Assembly: GCF_900104725.1 (NCBI RefSeq)
Contig: NZ_LT629758.1
Span: 1,860,001 to 1,924,000, forward strand
DNA length: 64,000 nucleotides
Direction: 5' to 3'
From: Actinoplanes derwentensis
Lineage (GTDB): Bacteria > Actinomycetota > Actinomycetes > Mycobacteriales > Micromonosporaceae
A program made the position numbers and the translations under genes. Shown in pieces: positions 8,695-16,452 of the stretch. Below the pieces are notes generated by a model. It saw nothing but the letters and a program-made list of their open reading frames with translations. It did no database searches and was not told the DNA's origin. Position 1 is the first letter of the stretch, and every line of letters starts with the position of its first letter.

Positions 8695-9766
8695 GGGACA
8701 CCTCGTCGGCTACGAGCGCCCGCTGCTCCAGCAGCTGCGGGGTGGGTTCGGCGTAGACGTGGGCGAAGAGGTCCCGGTAATCGGTGGCCGGTTCGCCGGC
8801 CAGGCCGGTGCGCAGGCGCTCGGCCATCAGCGAGGCTTGTTCCACGTACCCACCAATGATCTTGTCGTCGAGCAGACCGCGACCCCGCAGGAACGTCTCC
8901 AACCGCGTGATCGGGTCCTTGGCCAGCCAGGGCGTGACCTCGTCGGCAGAACGGTAGCGGCCGGCATCGTCGGCGTTGGTGTGCGCCTGCACCCGGTAGG
9001 TGTGCGCCTCCACCAGCTGCGGTCCGTCGCCGGCGCGGGCCTGGTCGACGGCGGTGCCGAGCACCCTGAGCAGGGCGGCGACGTCGTTGCCGTCGACCCG
9101 TTCGCCGGGGATGCCGTAGCCGACACCCTTGTGGGCCAGCGACGGCGCGGCGGTCTGCCGGTCCAGCGGCACCGAGATCGCGTATTGGTTGTTCTGGATG
9201 AAGAACACCACGGGGGTACGGAACACCGCCGCGAAGTTGAGGGCCTCGTGGAAGTCGCCCTCGCTGGTGGCGCCGTCGCCGCAGACCGCCATCACCACTG
9301 TCGGTTCGCCGCGCAGCCGGGCCGCGTGGGCGACGCCGACGGCGTGCAGCAGATGGGTGGCCAGGGGCGTGGCCTGCGGCGCGACCTTCGTGGCGTGCGG
9401 GTCGTAACCGCTGTGCCAGTCGCCGCGCAGCAGGGTGAGGGCCTGCACCGGGTCGACGCCGCGGGCCACGATCGCCGCGGTGTCGCGATAGGTGGGGAAC
9501 AGCCAGTCACCGTCGTCGAGGACCTGCACGCAGGCGACCTGGCAGGCCTCCTGCCCGTGCGACGACGGGTAGACCGCGAGCCGGCCCTGCCGGACCAGAG
9601 CGCCGGCCTGATCGTTGAAGCGGCGGGCGGCGAGCAGGGCGCCGTACGCGTGGATGAGTGCCTGCGGGTCGGGCATGTCCTGGCCGACGGGAACGGGGTG
9701 GCCGTCCGGGTCGATGAGCGTCACCGGCTCCGTGGACGGCAGCAGGAGAGCTGCGTCACGTGTCAT
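8684..9766 (-). CDS. bkdA: 2-oxoacid dehydrogenase E1 component, alpha subunit
   Basis: A 360-residue protein. The thiamine diphosphate motif runs from GDG (163-165) to NN (192-193), and YPSSHGQEA and FPTYRDTAAI are family signatures. The ATG at 9766 is chosen because the gene begins there just inside the divergent promoter region; the open frame further upstream runs antisense to the regulator and is spurious. This is the first gene of the E1alpha-E1beta-E2 operon. The loop QAHTNADDAGRYR is the phosphorylation-loop region known from branched-chain E1alpha subunits. Expression is likely controlled by the divergent Lrp/AsnC gene. Confidence 0.92.
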   Translation of the reverse strand: MTRDAALLLPSTEPVTLIDPDGHPVPVGQDMPDPQALIHAYGALLAARRFNDQAGALVRQGRLAVYPSSHGQEACQVACVQVLDDGDWLFPTYRDTAAIVARGVDPVQALTLLRGDWHSGYDPHATKVAPQATPLATHLLHAVGVAHAARLRGEPTVVMAVCGDGATSEGDFHEALNFAAVFRTPVVFFIQNNQYAISVPLDRQTAAPSLAHKGVGYGIPGERVDGNDVAALLRVLGTAVDQARAGDGPQLVEAHTYRVQAHTNADDAGRYRSADEVTPWLAKDPITRLETFLRGRGLLDDKIIGGYVEQASLMAERLRTGLAGEPATDYRDLFAHVYAEPTPQLLEQRALVADEVSRDL

Positions 9767-9813
9767 GAGGGGATTGTGTCCAGCTTGCCAATCGAACACC
9801 ATAGGTGGCCGAA

Positions 9814-9830
9814 GAACGAGAATTTTGTTC
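9814..9830. promoter_or_regulatory. candidate Lrp operator
   Basis: GAACGAGAATTTTGTTC is an imperfect 17-bp palindrome (GAAC...GTTC arms with an AT-rich centre) lying between the divergent E1alpha and Lrp genes. AT-rich centres in short inverted repeats are typical of Lrp/AsnC sites. Binding is inferred from position only. Confidence 0.45.
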
Positions 9831-9880
9831 GCGTCACGGTCTCGGGGGTGGCCGAACGTCCAACCTGAGGGGGAACGGCG

Positions 9881-10342
9881 ATGCTCGACGATACCGATCG
9901 GCTGATCCTGGCCGAGTTGGCAGCCGACGGCCGGATGTCGATGCGGACGCTCGCGGAGACGTTGCACATCTCGCGCGCCAACGCGTACGCCCGGGTCGCC
10001 CGCCTGCAGCAGACCGGTGTGATCCGCGGCTTCCACGCCGACGTCGACCCGGTCGCCGCCGGGCTGACCACCGCCGCCTACGTGACTCTCAACCTGCAGC
10101 AAGCCAACTGGCGTGAGGTTCTCGGCAGGCTGCGGGCACTGCCCGGCGTGGTGCACATCGGTCTGGTCGGCGGCGACTTCGACGTGATCCTTCTGGTCCG
10201 GGTGGCCGACAACACCGAGCTGCGGCACCTCGTTCTGGACGAGATCCAGGGCATGGCGGGTGTCGTCAGCACCCGGACGCTGCTGCTGTTCGAGGAGTCC
10301 ACACCGGCTCGCCGGGTTGCGGCGCCGCCGTCCGATCGGTAG
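9881..10342 (+). CDS. Lrp/AsnC family regulator (BkdR-like)
   Basis: 153 residues. An N-terminal winged HTH (LDDTDRLILAELAADGRMS ... SRANAYARVARLQQTGVI) is followed by a RAM domain (about 65-140) with LPGVVHIGLVGGDFDVILLV, the ligand-binding beta-alpha-beta fold. A strong GAGGGGGA Shine-Dalgarno precedes the ATG. Divergent placement from the dehydrogenase operon matches BkdR-type control, in which branched-chain amino acids or their keto acids act as effectors. The next gene starts 10 bases downstream and may be cotranscribed. Confidence 0.92.
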   Translation: MLDDTDRLILAELAADGRMSMRTLAETLHISRANAYARVARLQQTGVIRGFHADVDPVAAGLTTAAYVTLNLQQANWREVLGRLRALPGVVHIGLVGGDFDVILLVRVADNTELRHLVLDEIQGMAGVVSTRTLLLFEESTPARRVAAPPSDR

Positions 10343-10352
10343 AGATGCACCG

Positions 10353-11609
10353 GTGAGGACGATTACGCGCGGCTTGGCGGTTCTGGTGCTCGGGCTGGCG
10401 GGGTGTTCGGCGTCGGCCGGGGAGCAGCCGGCACCCCAGCAGACGGCGGGGCTGGTCGCCACCACGATCACGGCGACCGGTCAGGCACCGTTCGATCAGG
10501 ACCGGACACTGCTGGCGCCGCCCGGCTGGACGGTCAGCGTGTTCGCCCGGGTGGAGAGCGCGCGGCTGCTCGCGTGGACCCCGGACGACCAGCTGCTGGT
10601 GTCGAGGCCGAAGTTCGGGGACGTGATCTCGCTGGGGTCGAGCCGGAAGACCCTGCTCAGTGGGCTGAACCAGCCGCACGGGCTGGCGTTCGACGGAGAC
10701 ACCCTGTACGTGGCCGAAAGTGATCAGGTCAATGCGTACACGTACAAAAGTGGGGTGGTGTCCGCTCGTAAGATCGTCGTGGACGACCTGCCGGACGCCA
10801 AGAGCCCGGAACTGCGCGGCGCCTACTCGCACGCCCTCAAGAGCGTCACCGTCGGTAAGGACGGGTCGATCTACGTGTCGGTCGGGTCGACCGGCAACAT
10901 CTCGGCCGCCGACCGCGAGGCCACTCCCGAACGGGCTTCGATCCTGAAGGTGGCGCCCGGCGGTGGCAAACCGACGGTTTACGCGCGGGGTGTGCGCAAC
11001 GGCACCGGGCTGGCCGTCGACCCGGACGGCGCGGTGTGGACCGCGGTCAACCATCGCGACAACGTCGGCCTTCCGGCGGACGGTTACGGCGGCTACAAAC
11101 ACGACGTGGTGCAGGAGTATGTCAACGACCACCCGATGGAACAGCTCGCCCGGCTGACCGAAGGCCGCGAACTGGGATGGCCCTACTGCAACCCGGACCC
11201 GCAGCTGGAACCCACGGTCAGCTACAGCAACCGGCCGTTCCTGCGCGACGTCCAGACCAACCCCGACGGCGCGAAACTCGACTGCGGCAGCCTGCCGCCG
11301 ACCGAACAGGGGATGGGCGCGCACTCGGCGCCGCTGGGCCTCAGCTTCGTCACCGTCCCCGAACCTGGTGCGCTCGTCGGCATCCACGGCTCGTGGAACC
11401 GCAGACCGCCTCGCCCGCCGGAGGTGTCGTTCTACGCCTGGAAGAACGGCACCCTCGGCCCGCAGCAGACCCTGCTCACCGGTTTCCAGCTGAAGGACGG
11501 CTCACGATGGGGCCGCCCGGTGATGGCGGTGCAGGGAACCGACGGCGCGCTCTACGTCAGCGACGACCAGGCGGGCGCAATTTACCGGGTAACCACCGGT
11601 AAAACCTGA
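10353..11609 (+). CDS. sorbosone/glucose dehydrogenase-like beta-propeller lipoprotein
   Basis: 418 residues from a GTG. The N-terminus MRTITRGLAVLVLGLAGCSAS is a lipoprotein signal with lipobox LAGC, so the protein is anchored outside the cell membrane. The rest is a propeller of the PQQ-dependent soluble glucose/L-sorbosone dehydrogenase family: LNQPHGLAFDGDTLYVAES, GVRNGTGLAVDPDGAVW, HGSWNRRPP and DGALYVSDDQAGAIYRV. Whether it binds PQQ or only shares the fold is unclear. It starts 10 bases after the Lrp gene. Its stop codon lies inside the left arm of a terminator-like hairpin. Confidence 0.8.
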   Translation: MRTITRGLAVLVLGLAGCSASAGEQPAPQQTAGLVATTITATGQAPFDQDRTLLAPPGWTVSVFARVESARLLAWTPDDQLLVSRPKFGDVISLGSSRKTLLSGLNQPHGLAFDGDTLYVAESDQVNAYTYKSGVVSARKIVVDDLPDAKSPELRGAYSHALKSVTVGKDGSIYVSVGSTGNISAADREATPERASILKVAPGGGKPTVYARGVRNGTGLAVDPDGAVWTAVNHRDNVGLPADGYGGYKHDVVQEYVNDHPMEQLARLTEGRELGWPYCNPDPQLEPTVSYSNRPFLRDVQTNPDGAKLDCGSLPPTEQGMGAHSAPLGLSFVTVPEPGALVGIHGSWNRRPPRPPEVSFYAWKNGTLGPQQTLLTGFQLKDGSRWGRPVMAVQGTDGALYVSDDQAGAIYRVTTGKT

Positions 11610-11669
11610 CAGCCCGCGTCAGGTTTTCCTGTCAAGGTCCCTTTCATGGAACGAGACCTGACAGGAAAA
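11601..11669 (+). promoter_or_regulatory. two mutually exclusive hairpins around the SDR start codon
   Basis: Hairpin 1: AAAACCTGAC (11601-11610) pairs perfectly with GTCAGGTTTT (11618-11627) over a 7-nt loop. Hairpin 2: TTTTCCTGTCAAGGTC (11624-11639) pairs with GACCTGACAGGAAAA (11655-11669), 15 pairs with one bulged A, and its 15-nt loop holds the ATG of the SDR gene. The two share bases 11624-11627 and cannot coexist fully. The likely Shine-Dalgarno AAGG (11634-11637) is inside the second stem. Confidence 0.6.
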
Positions 11670-12560
11670 GTCGCCCTGGTGGCGGGGGCGACGCGCGGCG
11701 CTGGACGGCAGATCGCCGTGCAGTTGGGTGCCCGGGGCGCGACGGTTTACGCGACCGGGCGCACCACCCGCGAACAGCGCTCGGAGATGGATCGGCCGGA
11801 GACGATCGAGGAGACCGCGGAACTGGTCACCGCTGCCGGAGGCACCGGCATCGCCGTACAGATAGACCATCTGGAAGCCGACCAGGTGGGTGCACTCGCC
11901 GAACGGATTGACGCCTCGCATAATCGTCTGGACGTGCTGGTCAACGACATCTGGGGCAGCGAACTGCTGTTCAGTTGGGAGCACAAACTGTGGGAGCACG
12001 ACCTTGACAAAGGTCTGCGCATCCTTCGGCTGGCGATCGACACCCACATCCTGACCAGCCACTACGCCCTGCCGCTACTGATCCGGCGACCCGGCGGGCT
12101 GGTCGTCGAGATGACCGACGGAACCCTCGAATACAACAGCACCAACTATCGCGTGTCGTTCTTCTACGACCTGGCCAAGACCGCGGTGCTGCGGATGGCC
12201 TTTTCACAATCAAAGGAGCTTGCCTCGTACGGGGGGACAGCGGTCGCGCTGACACCGGGCTGGCTGCGCTCGGAGATCATGCTGGAGAACTACGGGGTCA
12301 CCGAACAGAATTGGCGCGACGCTCTCACGGTCCAGCCACATTTCGCGATCTCGGAGAGCCCCGCCTTCACCGGCCGGGCGGTCGCCGCGCTCGCCACCGA
12401 TCCGGACGTGGCCCGCTGGAACGGGCAGTCACTGTCCAGCGGGCAACTGGCGCAGATCTACGGATTCACCGACCTCGACGGCAGCCGCCCTGACTGCTGG
12501 CGTTACCTGGTCGAAGTGCAGGACGCGGGTAAACCAGCCGACGTCAACGGTTACCGCTGA
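11646..12560 (+). CDS. short-chain dehydrogenase/reductase
   Basis: 304 residues. The classical SDR cofactor motif is GATRGAG (14-20), followed by TGRT (38-40), which suggests NADPH, and by the catalytic pair Y174xxxK178 in FFYDLAK. The usual NNAG is replaced by NDIWG. The C-terminal 60 residues extend beyond a minimal SDR. The substrate is unknown. The first codons (through AGGAAAA) form one arm of a stem that includes the upstream leader, so translation may be controlled by RNA structure. It converges on the WYL regulator with a 10-base overlap of the ends. Confidence 0.88.
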   Translation: MERDLTGKVALVAGATRGAGRQIAVQLGARGATVYATGRTTREQRSEMDRPETIEETAELVTAAGGTGIAVQIDHLEADQVGALAERIDASHNRLDVLVNDIWGSELLFSWEHKLWEHDLDKGLRILRLAIDTHILTSHYALPLLIRRPGGLVVEMTDGTLEYNSTNYRVSFFYDLAKTAVLRMAFSQSKELASYGGTAVALTPGWLRSEIMLENYGVTEQNWRDALTVQPHFAISESPAFTGRAVAALATDPDVARWNGQSLSSGQLAQIYGFTDLDGSRPDCWRYLVEVQDAGKPADVNGYR

Positions 12561-13246
12561 TATCTGTCGTGGAGTCGTCGCGCGGCGGCCCGCATCCGCT
12601 CGCGCAACGACTCCGGCTTCAGCACCTCCACCTCCGGGCCGAGACGAAGCAACTGGTGGTAGGCCACTTCGACGGACTCGACCGGTAGGCGTACCGCAAT
12701 CCATCCTTGATCGTCAGGGGCTTCAGCCGTTTCGGCGGCGGCCTGGACCGCGGGCGGCTCCTCCGCATCTGCGCGCCGGTACCGCAACGTCACCGCCAGG
12801 TCCTGCCACACCGCACCGACAAGTGCGGTCAGCATCGGCGGCGGCTCGCCGTCATGGAACCAGCCCGGCACGTCCAGGTGGAATCGTTGAGTGGCCCGGG
12901 CCTTGCGCAGCCCCGCCGGCAGCGACGCGCTGACCTTGAGCGCGGCGGTGGCAAGCAACTCGCTCAACCCCATGTCCCGGGCCGGGCCGTCCAGGCCTAG
13001 CAGGAACAGGGCCTCCGCCTCGTCCGGGCTCAATCCGGTGAGCCGGGTCCGATAGCCGTCAACGAGCCGGTAGCCCCCGAGCCGTCCCTGCTCGGCGTAG
13101 ACCGGCACTCCGGCGGCGCCCAGCTCCCCGATGTCGCGGTAGACGGTTCGTTCCGAAACACCCAGCTCAATGGCGAGTTCGGCAGCGGTCACCGTTCCCC
13201 GCGACTGGAGCAACAGGACCATCTTGAAGAGGCGGGAGGTACGCAC
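12551..13246 (-). CDS. WYL-domain transcriptional regulator (YafY type)
   Basis: 231 residues from a GTG that has AGGA seven bases upstream; an earlier in-frame GTG at 13270 lacks one. An N-terminal HTH_11/DeoR-like helix-turn-helix (LLLQSRGTVTAAELAIELGVSERTVYRDI) is followed by a linker with GGYRL and a WYL-type sensor domain (about 130-225), the RFHLDVPGWF stretch being typical. These proteins bind nucleotides or nucleic acids and control stress, repair or metabolic genes. Its target may be the convergent SDR or itself. Confidence 0.85.
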   Translation of the reverse strand: MRTSRLFKMVLLLQSRGTVTAAELAIELGVSERTVYRDIGELGAAGVPVYAEQGRLGGYRLVDGYRTRLTGLSPDEAEALFLLGLDGPARDMGLSELLATAALKVSASLPAGLRKARATQRFHLDVPGWFHDGEPPPMLTALVGAVWQDLAVTLRYRRADAEEPPAVQAAAETAEAPDDQGWIAVRLPVESVEVAYHQLLRLGPEVEVLKPESLRERMRAAARRLHDRYQR

Positions 13247-13373
13247 CCCGCCATCCTGCCGTTCTCGCACAGCAGTCGGTTCCGGCTGTCCAAACGTGAT
13301 CCGCGTTTGCCTGTCTTGCGGCGCAATTTTCGCGGTCAGTGATCGGTGCGAGACACGAGGGCGGCTGGAATAT

Positions 13374-13405
13374 CAAATGAATGAGAGTACGGTCTCTTTC
13401 ATATG
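13374..13405. promoter_or_regulatory. 32-bp imperfect palindrome upstream of helD
   Basis: An AT-rich inverted repeat in a GC-rich setting: arms CAAATGAATGAGA and TCTCTTTCATATG match at 12 of 16 positions per arm. It sits in the gap before the HelD-like gene and is probably an operator or promoter element. Confidence 0.5.
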
Positions 13406-13460
13406 AATTCCGGGTCGCTTGTTGTTTAACCTTTCCGCGACCACGTTCCGGAATATCGCG

Positions 13461-13469
13461 GGGGCTTGC
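13461..13469 (+). promoter_or_regulatory. GGGGCTTGC element before helD start
   Basis: GGGGCTTGC equals one half of the rifamycin-associated element (RAE) reported before rifamycin-resistance genes of actinomycetes. The other half (expected GCAAGCCCC) is poorly preserved: AAATGCACC follows. The guanines also serve as a Shine-Dalgarno for the ATG at 13472, which may be the whole explanation. Confidence 0.25.
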
Positions 13470-13471
13470 AA

Positions 13472-15541
13472 ATGCACCGGAATTCTGTACCCACCTCATT
13501 TATCGAGGAGCAGGACTTTCTCGACGCGGCCATGGCCCGGCGCGACAGCCTCACCGCGCATCTGCGGGCTGAGCTGGAGCTGGACGCCGCCGACGCGGTC
13601 GAGCTGGGGCGCCAGCGGATGCTGCGCCGGCAGTACGAGGAGCTGCGCCGCGCCGGGGAAGGCCTCGTCTTCGGGCGGCTCGACGCCACCGACGGCAGCA
13701 CCCTGCACATCGGCCGGATCGGGCTGCACAGCGACGACGAACCACTCCTGGTCGACTGGCGGGCACCCGCGGCCCGGCCGTTCTACACGGCCACCGCGGT
13801 CGAACCGCAAGGGCAGAAACGACGCCGGCATATTCGTACGACCGGATCGGTCGTCGTGGGGGTGGACGACGAACCGCTCTCCGCGACGCCGGGACACGAC
13901 GGTGACCTCGGCCTCGTCGGTGAGGGTGCGCTGCTCGCGGCTCTCGACCAGCGGCGCACCGGCCACATGACCACGGCGATCTCCACCCTGCAGCGCGAGC
14001 AGGACGACATCGTCCGCGCCGACGCGACCGGGCCGCTGATCGTGCAGGGCGGGCCCGGCACCGGCAAGACCGTGGTGGCGCTGCACCGGGTCGCCTACCT
14101 GCTGTTCACGTACCGGCAGATGGCCGACCGCGCGGTCCTGGTGCTCGGGCCGTCGCCACGGTTCCTCGACTACATCGGTCAGGTCCTGCCGGCGCTCGGT
14201 GAGACCGCCGTCGTCGCCGCCACCTGCGACACCCTGCTGCCCGGCGTCACGGTCGAACGCGCCGAGAGCCGGACGGCCGCCGAGATCAAAGGCCGCGCCC
14301 TCTGGCAGGGGATCCTCGAACGGCGGGTGGCGGCGCTGACTCCCGGCCCGCGGGAGCTGAAGATGCGGTGGGACGGCGACTTCCACGTCATCCCGGCCAC
14401 CGCCGTGGCGCAGGCGCTGACCTCGGCCACCCAGGGCCGCTCCTACCACCGGGCCCGCGCGGTCTTCGCCGAACAACTCCATCAACTGCTGGCCGACGCG
14501 ATCGCCGAACAGCGGGAGACCCTGATGGAGGAGATGGAGCGGGGGTACGAGGACATCCTGAGCCGTATCGCCGACACCTCCACCGGCGCCTCCCGTAGCG
14601 ACGTCGACGGGCTGCTGTCCGAGGAGGAACTGGAGGAACTGCGCGAGCGGATCGCGGACAACGCCACCATCGCCCGGTTCGTCGAGTCGCTGTGGCCGAC
14701 CCTCGACCCCGGCACCCTGCTGCGGGAGATCCTCGTCGACACCGAACTGCTCGCCACCGAACTCACCCCGGCCGAGGTCGCCACGGTCACCGCGGAACCG
14801 GCGCCCTGGGCGTCCAGTGACATCCCACTGCTCGACGCCCTGGCCGAACTGCTCGGCGAGCGGGATGGTGAGCAGCCGCGACCGCAGGGGGAGTTCACCG
14901 CCGACCGGGCCCGTGGCCAGCGCGACTGGGTCTACGGGCACGTCGTCGTCGATGAGGCGCAGGAACTGTCCGAGATGCAGTGGCGGATGGCGTTGCGGCG
15001 CTGCCCCAGCCGGTCGGTCACCGCGGTCGGCGACATCGACCAGGCGGAAGCCGCCCACCGGCACACCAGCTGGGCGCAGGCGGTGCGGGCGGTTCTCGGG
15101 GATCGCTGGACCGCGGCCGAGCTGACCATCTGTTATCGGACGCCGAGTGAGGTCATGGAACTCACCGGGCCGGTGCTGGCCCTGGCGGGAAGCCACAACA
15201 CCCCACCGCGGGCCGTACGATCGTCCGGCGTCTTGCCCTGGCAGCTCGCGGTCACCGCCGCCGACCTGCCCGGAGTCGCCGCCCAGGCCGTACAGGAACT
15301 CCAGCAGCGCTGGGAAGGCGGCACTGTCGGGGTCATCGCCCCCGCGTCACGCATTCCCGAGCTGCGCGCGGTCCTCGGCGACGTGCCGTTGATGACCGCG
15401 ACCCAGTCCAAAGGCCTGGAATGGGACGCCACCCTGCTCATCGACGCCGACGGCATCAGTGCCGAGCCGCGCGGTCACAACGGGCTGTACGTGGCGCTGA
15501 CCCGCTGCACCCAGGAACTCGGCCGGCTGACCGTCAGCTGA
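13472..15541 (+). CDS. helD: HelD/HelR-type RNA polymerase-associated ATPase
   Basis: 689 residues. An N-terminal helical hairpin (residues 10-65) is followed by a split UvrD/Rep-like SF1 motor: Walker A GGPGTGKT (193-200), motif II VDEAQELSEMQW, motif III VGDIDQAEA, and C-terminal QSKGLEWDATLLID and YVALTRCTQ. The size and N-terminus fit class II HelD proteins. These enter the RNA polymerase channels, remove stalled enzyme from DNA and, in the HelR subgroup, displace rifamycins. The ATG at 13472 follows GCGGGGG; a TTG at 13466 is an alternative. It converges on the DUF4232 gene with an eight-base overlap. Confidence 0.85.
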   Translation: MHRNSVPTSFIEEQDFLDAAMARRDSLTAHLRAELELDAADAVELGRQRMLRRQYEELRRAGEGLVFGRLDATDGSTLHIGRIGLHSDDEPLLVDWRAPAARPFYTATAVEPQGQKRRRHIRTTGSVVVGVDDEPLSATPGHDGDLGLVGEGALLAALDQRRTGHMTTAISTLQREQDDIVRADATGPLIVQGGPGTGKTVVALHRVAYLLFTYRQMADRAVLVLGPSPRFLDYIGQVLPALGETAVVAATCDTLLPGVTVERAESRTAAEIKGRALWQGILERRVAALTPGPRELKMRWDGDFHVIPATAVAQALTSATQGRSYHRARAVFAEQLHQLLADAIAEQRETLMEEMERGYEDILSRIADTSTGASRSDVDGLLSEEELEELRERIADNATIARFVESLWPTLDPGTLLREILVDTELLATELTPAEVATVTAEPAPWASSDIPLLDALAELLGERDGEQPRPQGEFTADRARGQRDWVYGHVVVDEAQELSEMQWRMALRRCPSRSVTAVGDIDQAEAAHRHTSWAQAVRAVLGDRWTAAELTICYRTPSEVMELTGPVLALAGSHNTPPRAVRSSGVLPWQLAVTAADLPGVAAQAVQELQQRWEGGTVGVIAPASRIPELRAVLGDVPLMTATQSKGLEWDATLLIDADGISAEPRGHNGLYVALTRCTQELGRLTVS

Positions 15542-16130
15542 GGGGGTCGGCGTCCCGGGTGACCTGGAACGGGCCGACCCGCAGCGCCGTCATGGTGATG
15601 CCGTCGCGGTCGGCCTCCGGCACGTCGGCCGACTCGGCGACCGATCCGGCGGACTCCGGGTCGACGATGAACTGGAGCGCCACCCCGACTCCGCAGCCGG
15701 AGCTGTCGGCGGTGCAGACGTCCCACTGGATCCGGGACCAGGTGCTGGACTCCGGCTCCAGGTCGATCACCGCGGCCGCCGTACCGATCATCTCGGTGGG
15801 AACCTTGACCACCTCGCCGGGCGGGGTGACCAGGGCGACCTCGGGCCAGCCCTGGATCTGGCAGGCCGTGGTGGAGGTGTTGGTGAGCTGCAGGACGGCC
15901 TCGCGCACGCCCGACCCGGCCTGGCGCGGCACCCCGATCAGGGTGCCGGTCAGGTCGTCGGTCAGGCAGTCGGCCGGGGCCACGGACGGCTCGGTGACGG
16001 TCTCGCCCACGGCCGCCTCGCTGGTGCGCGGTGCACCGACGAGACCGACCGCGACGGCCACGATCAACAGGGCCGGCGGGAAGGTCATCAGCATGCGGGC
16101 GGCGGTGCCGCGCGGCGCGTTCCGTGTCAT
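15534..16130 (-). CDS. exported DUF4232 protein
   Basis: 198 residues. A signal anchor (MLMTFPPALLIVAVAVGLVG) is followed by a DUF4232 domain with the typical paired cysteines (ADCLTDDLT, ACQIQGWPEV, VCTADSSGCG) and a GxPxVxL strand. The function of this family is unknown; its members are secreted actinomycete proteins with an Ig-like beta fold. The ATG at 16130 is preferred over the GTG ten codons upstream because it places the positively charged segment directly before the hydrophobic stretch. A paralogue lies at 55475. Confidence 0.75.
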   Translation of the reverse strand: MTRNAPRGTAARMLMTFPPALLIVAVAVGLVGAPRTSEAAVGETVTEPSVAPADCLTDDLTGTLIGVPRQAGSGVREAVLQLTNTSTTACQIQGWPEVALVTPPGEVVKVPTEMIGTAAAVIDLEPESSTWSRIQWDVCTADSSGCGVGVALQFIVDPESAGSVAESADVPEADRDGITMTALRVGPFQVTRDADPLS

Positions 16131-16246
16131 GCCGGTTACTCTGCCGTCCTGAGTAGTCACTTGATCGCTCGCACCGGATGCGCGGCACGAAACCGGTACC
16201 CGGCCTCCGGCGGATCAAAACGATCTTCATTCGGTACGGCGGAATC

Positions 16247-16432
16247 TCACTCCCGGATCGCGGTGCCGGCCCAGTCTCGTAGCAGCGACGTGTAACGCCG
16301 CGGGTCGGACTGGTGCATCATGTGAGTCGCCTCCGGCGCCGACTCGTAGACCACGTTCACCCCGGCGGACTCCATCAGCTGACGGGCCCGGGTGGCCTGT
16401 TCGTCCACCTGCGCAAGTCCTCCAGCACCACA
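16247..16432 (-). pseudogene. alpha/beta-hydrolase (esterase) C-terminal fragment
   Basis: The frame encodes QATRARQLMESAGVNVVYES, then APEATHMMHQSDPRRYTSLL and a stop. This resembles the end of an esterase of the alpha/beta-hydrolase fold, where the ATHMMH stretch would carry the catalytic histidine. No start codon and no nucleophile region are present; upstream sequence is unrelated. It is a truncated relic at the 3' end of the ABC exporter operon. Confidence 0.45.
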
Positions 16433-16452
16433 CCCGGCGAGGGGGCGTGAGG

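Noticed and set aside
9767..10471. Upstream extension of the E1alpha frame to 10471
   Set aside because: The extension runs antisense to the Lrp gene, and the E1alpha similarity begins at the ATG at 9766.
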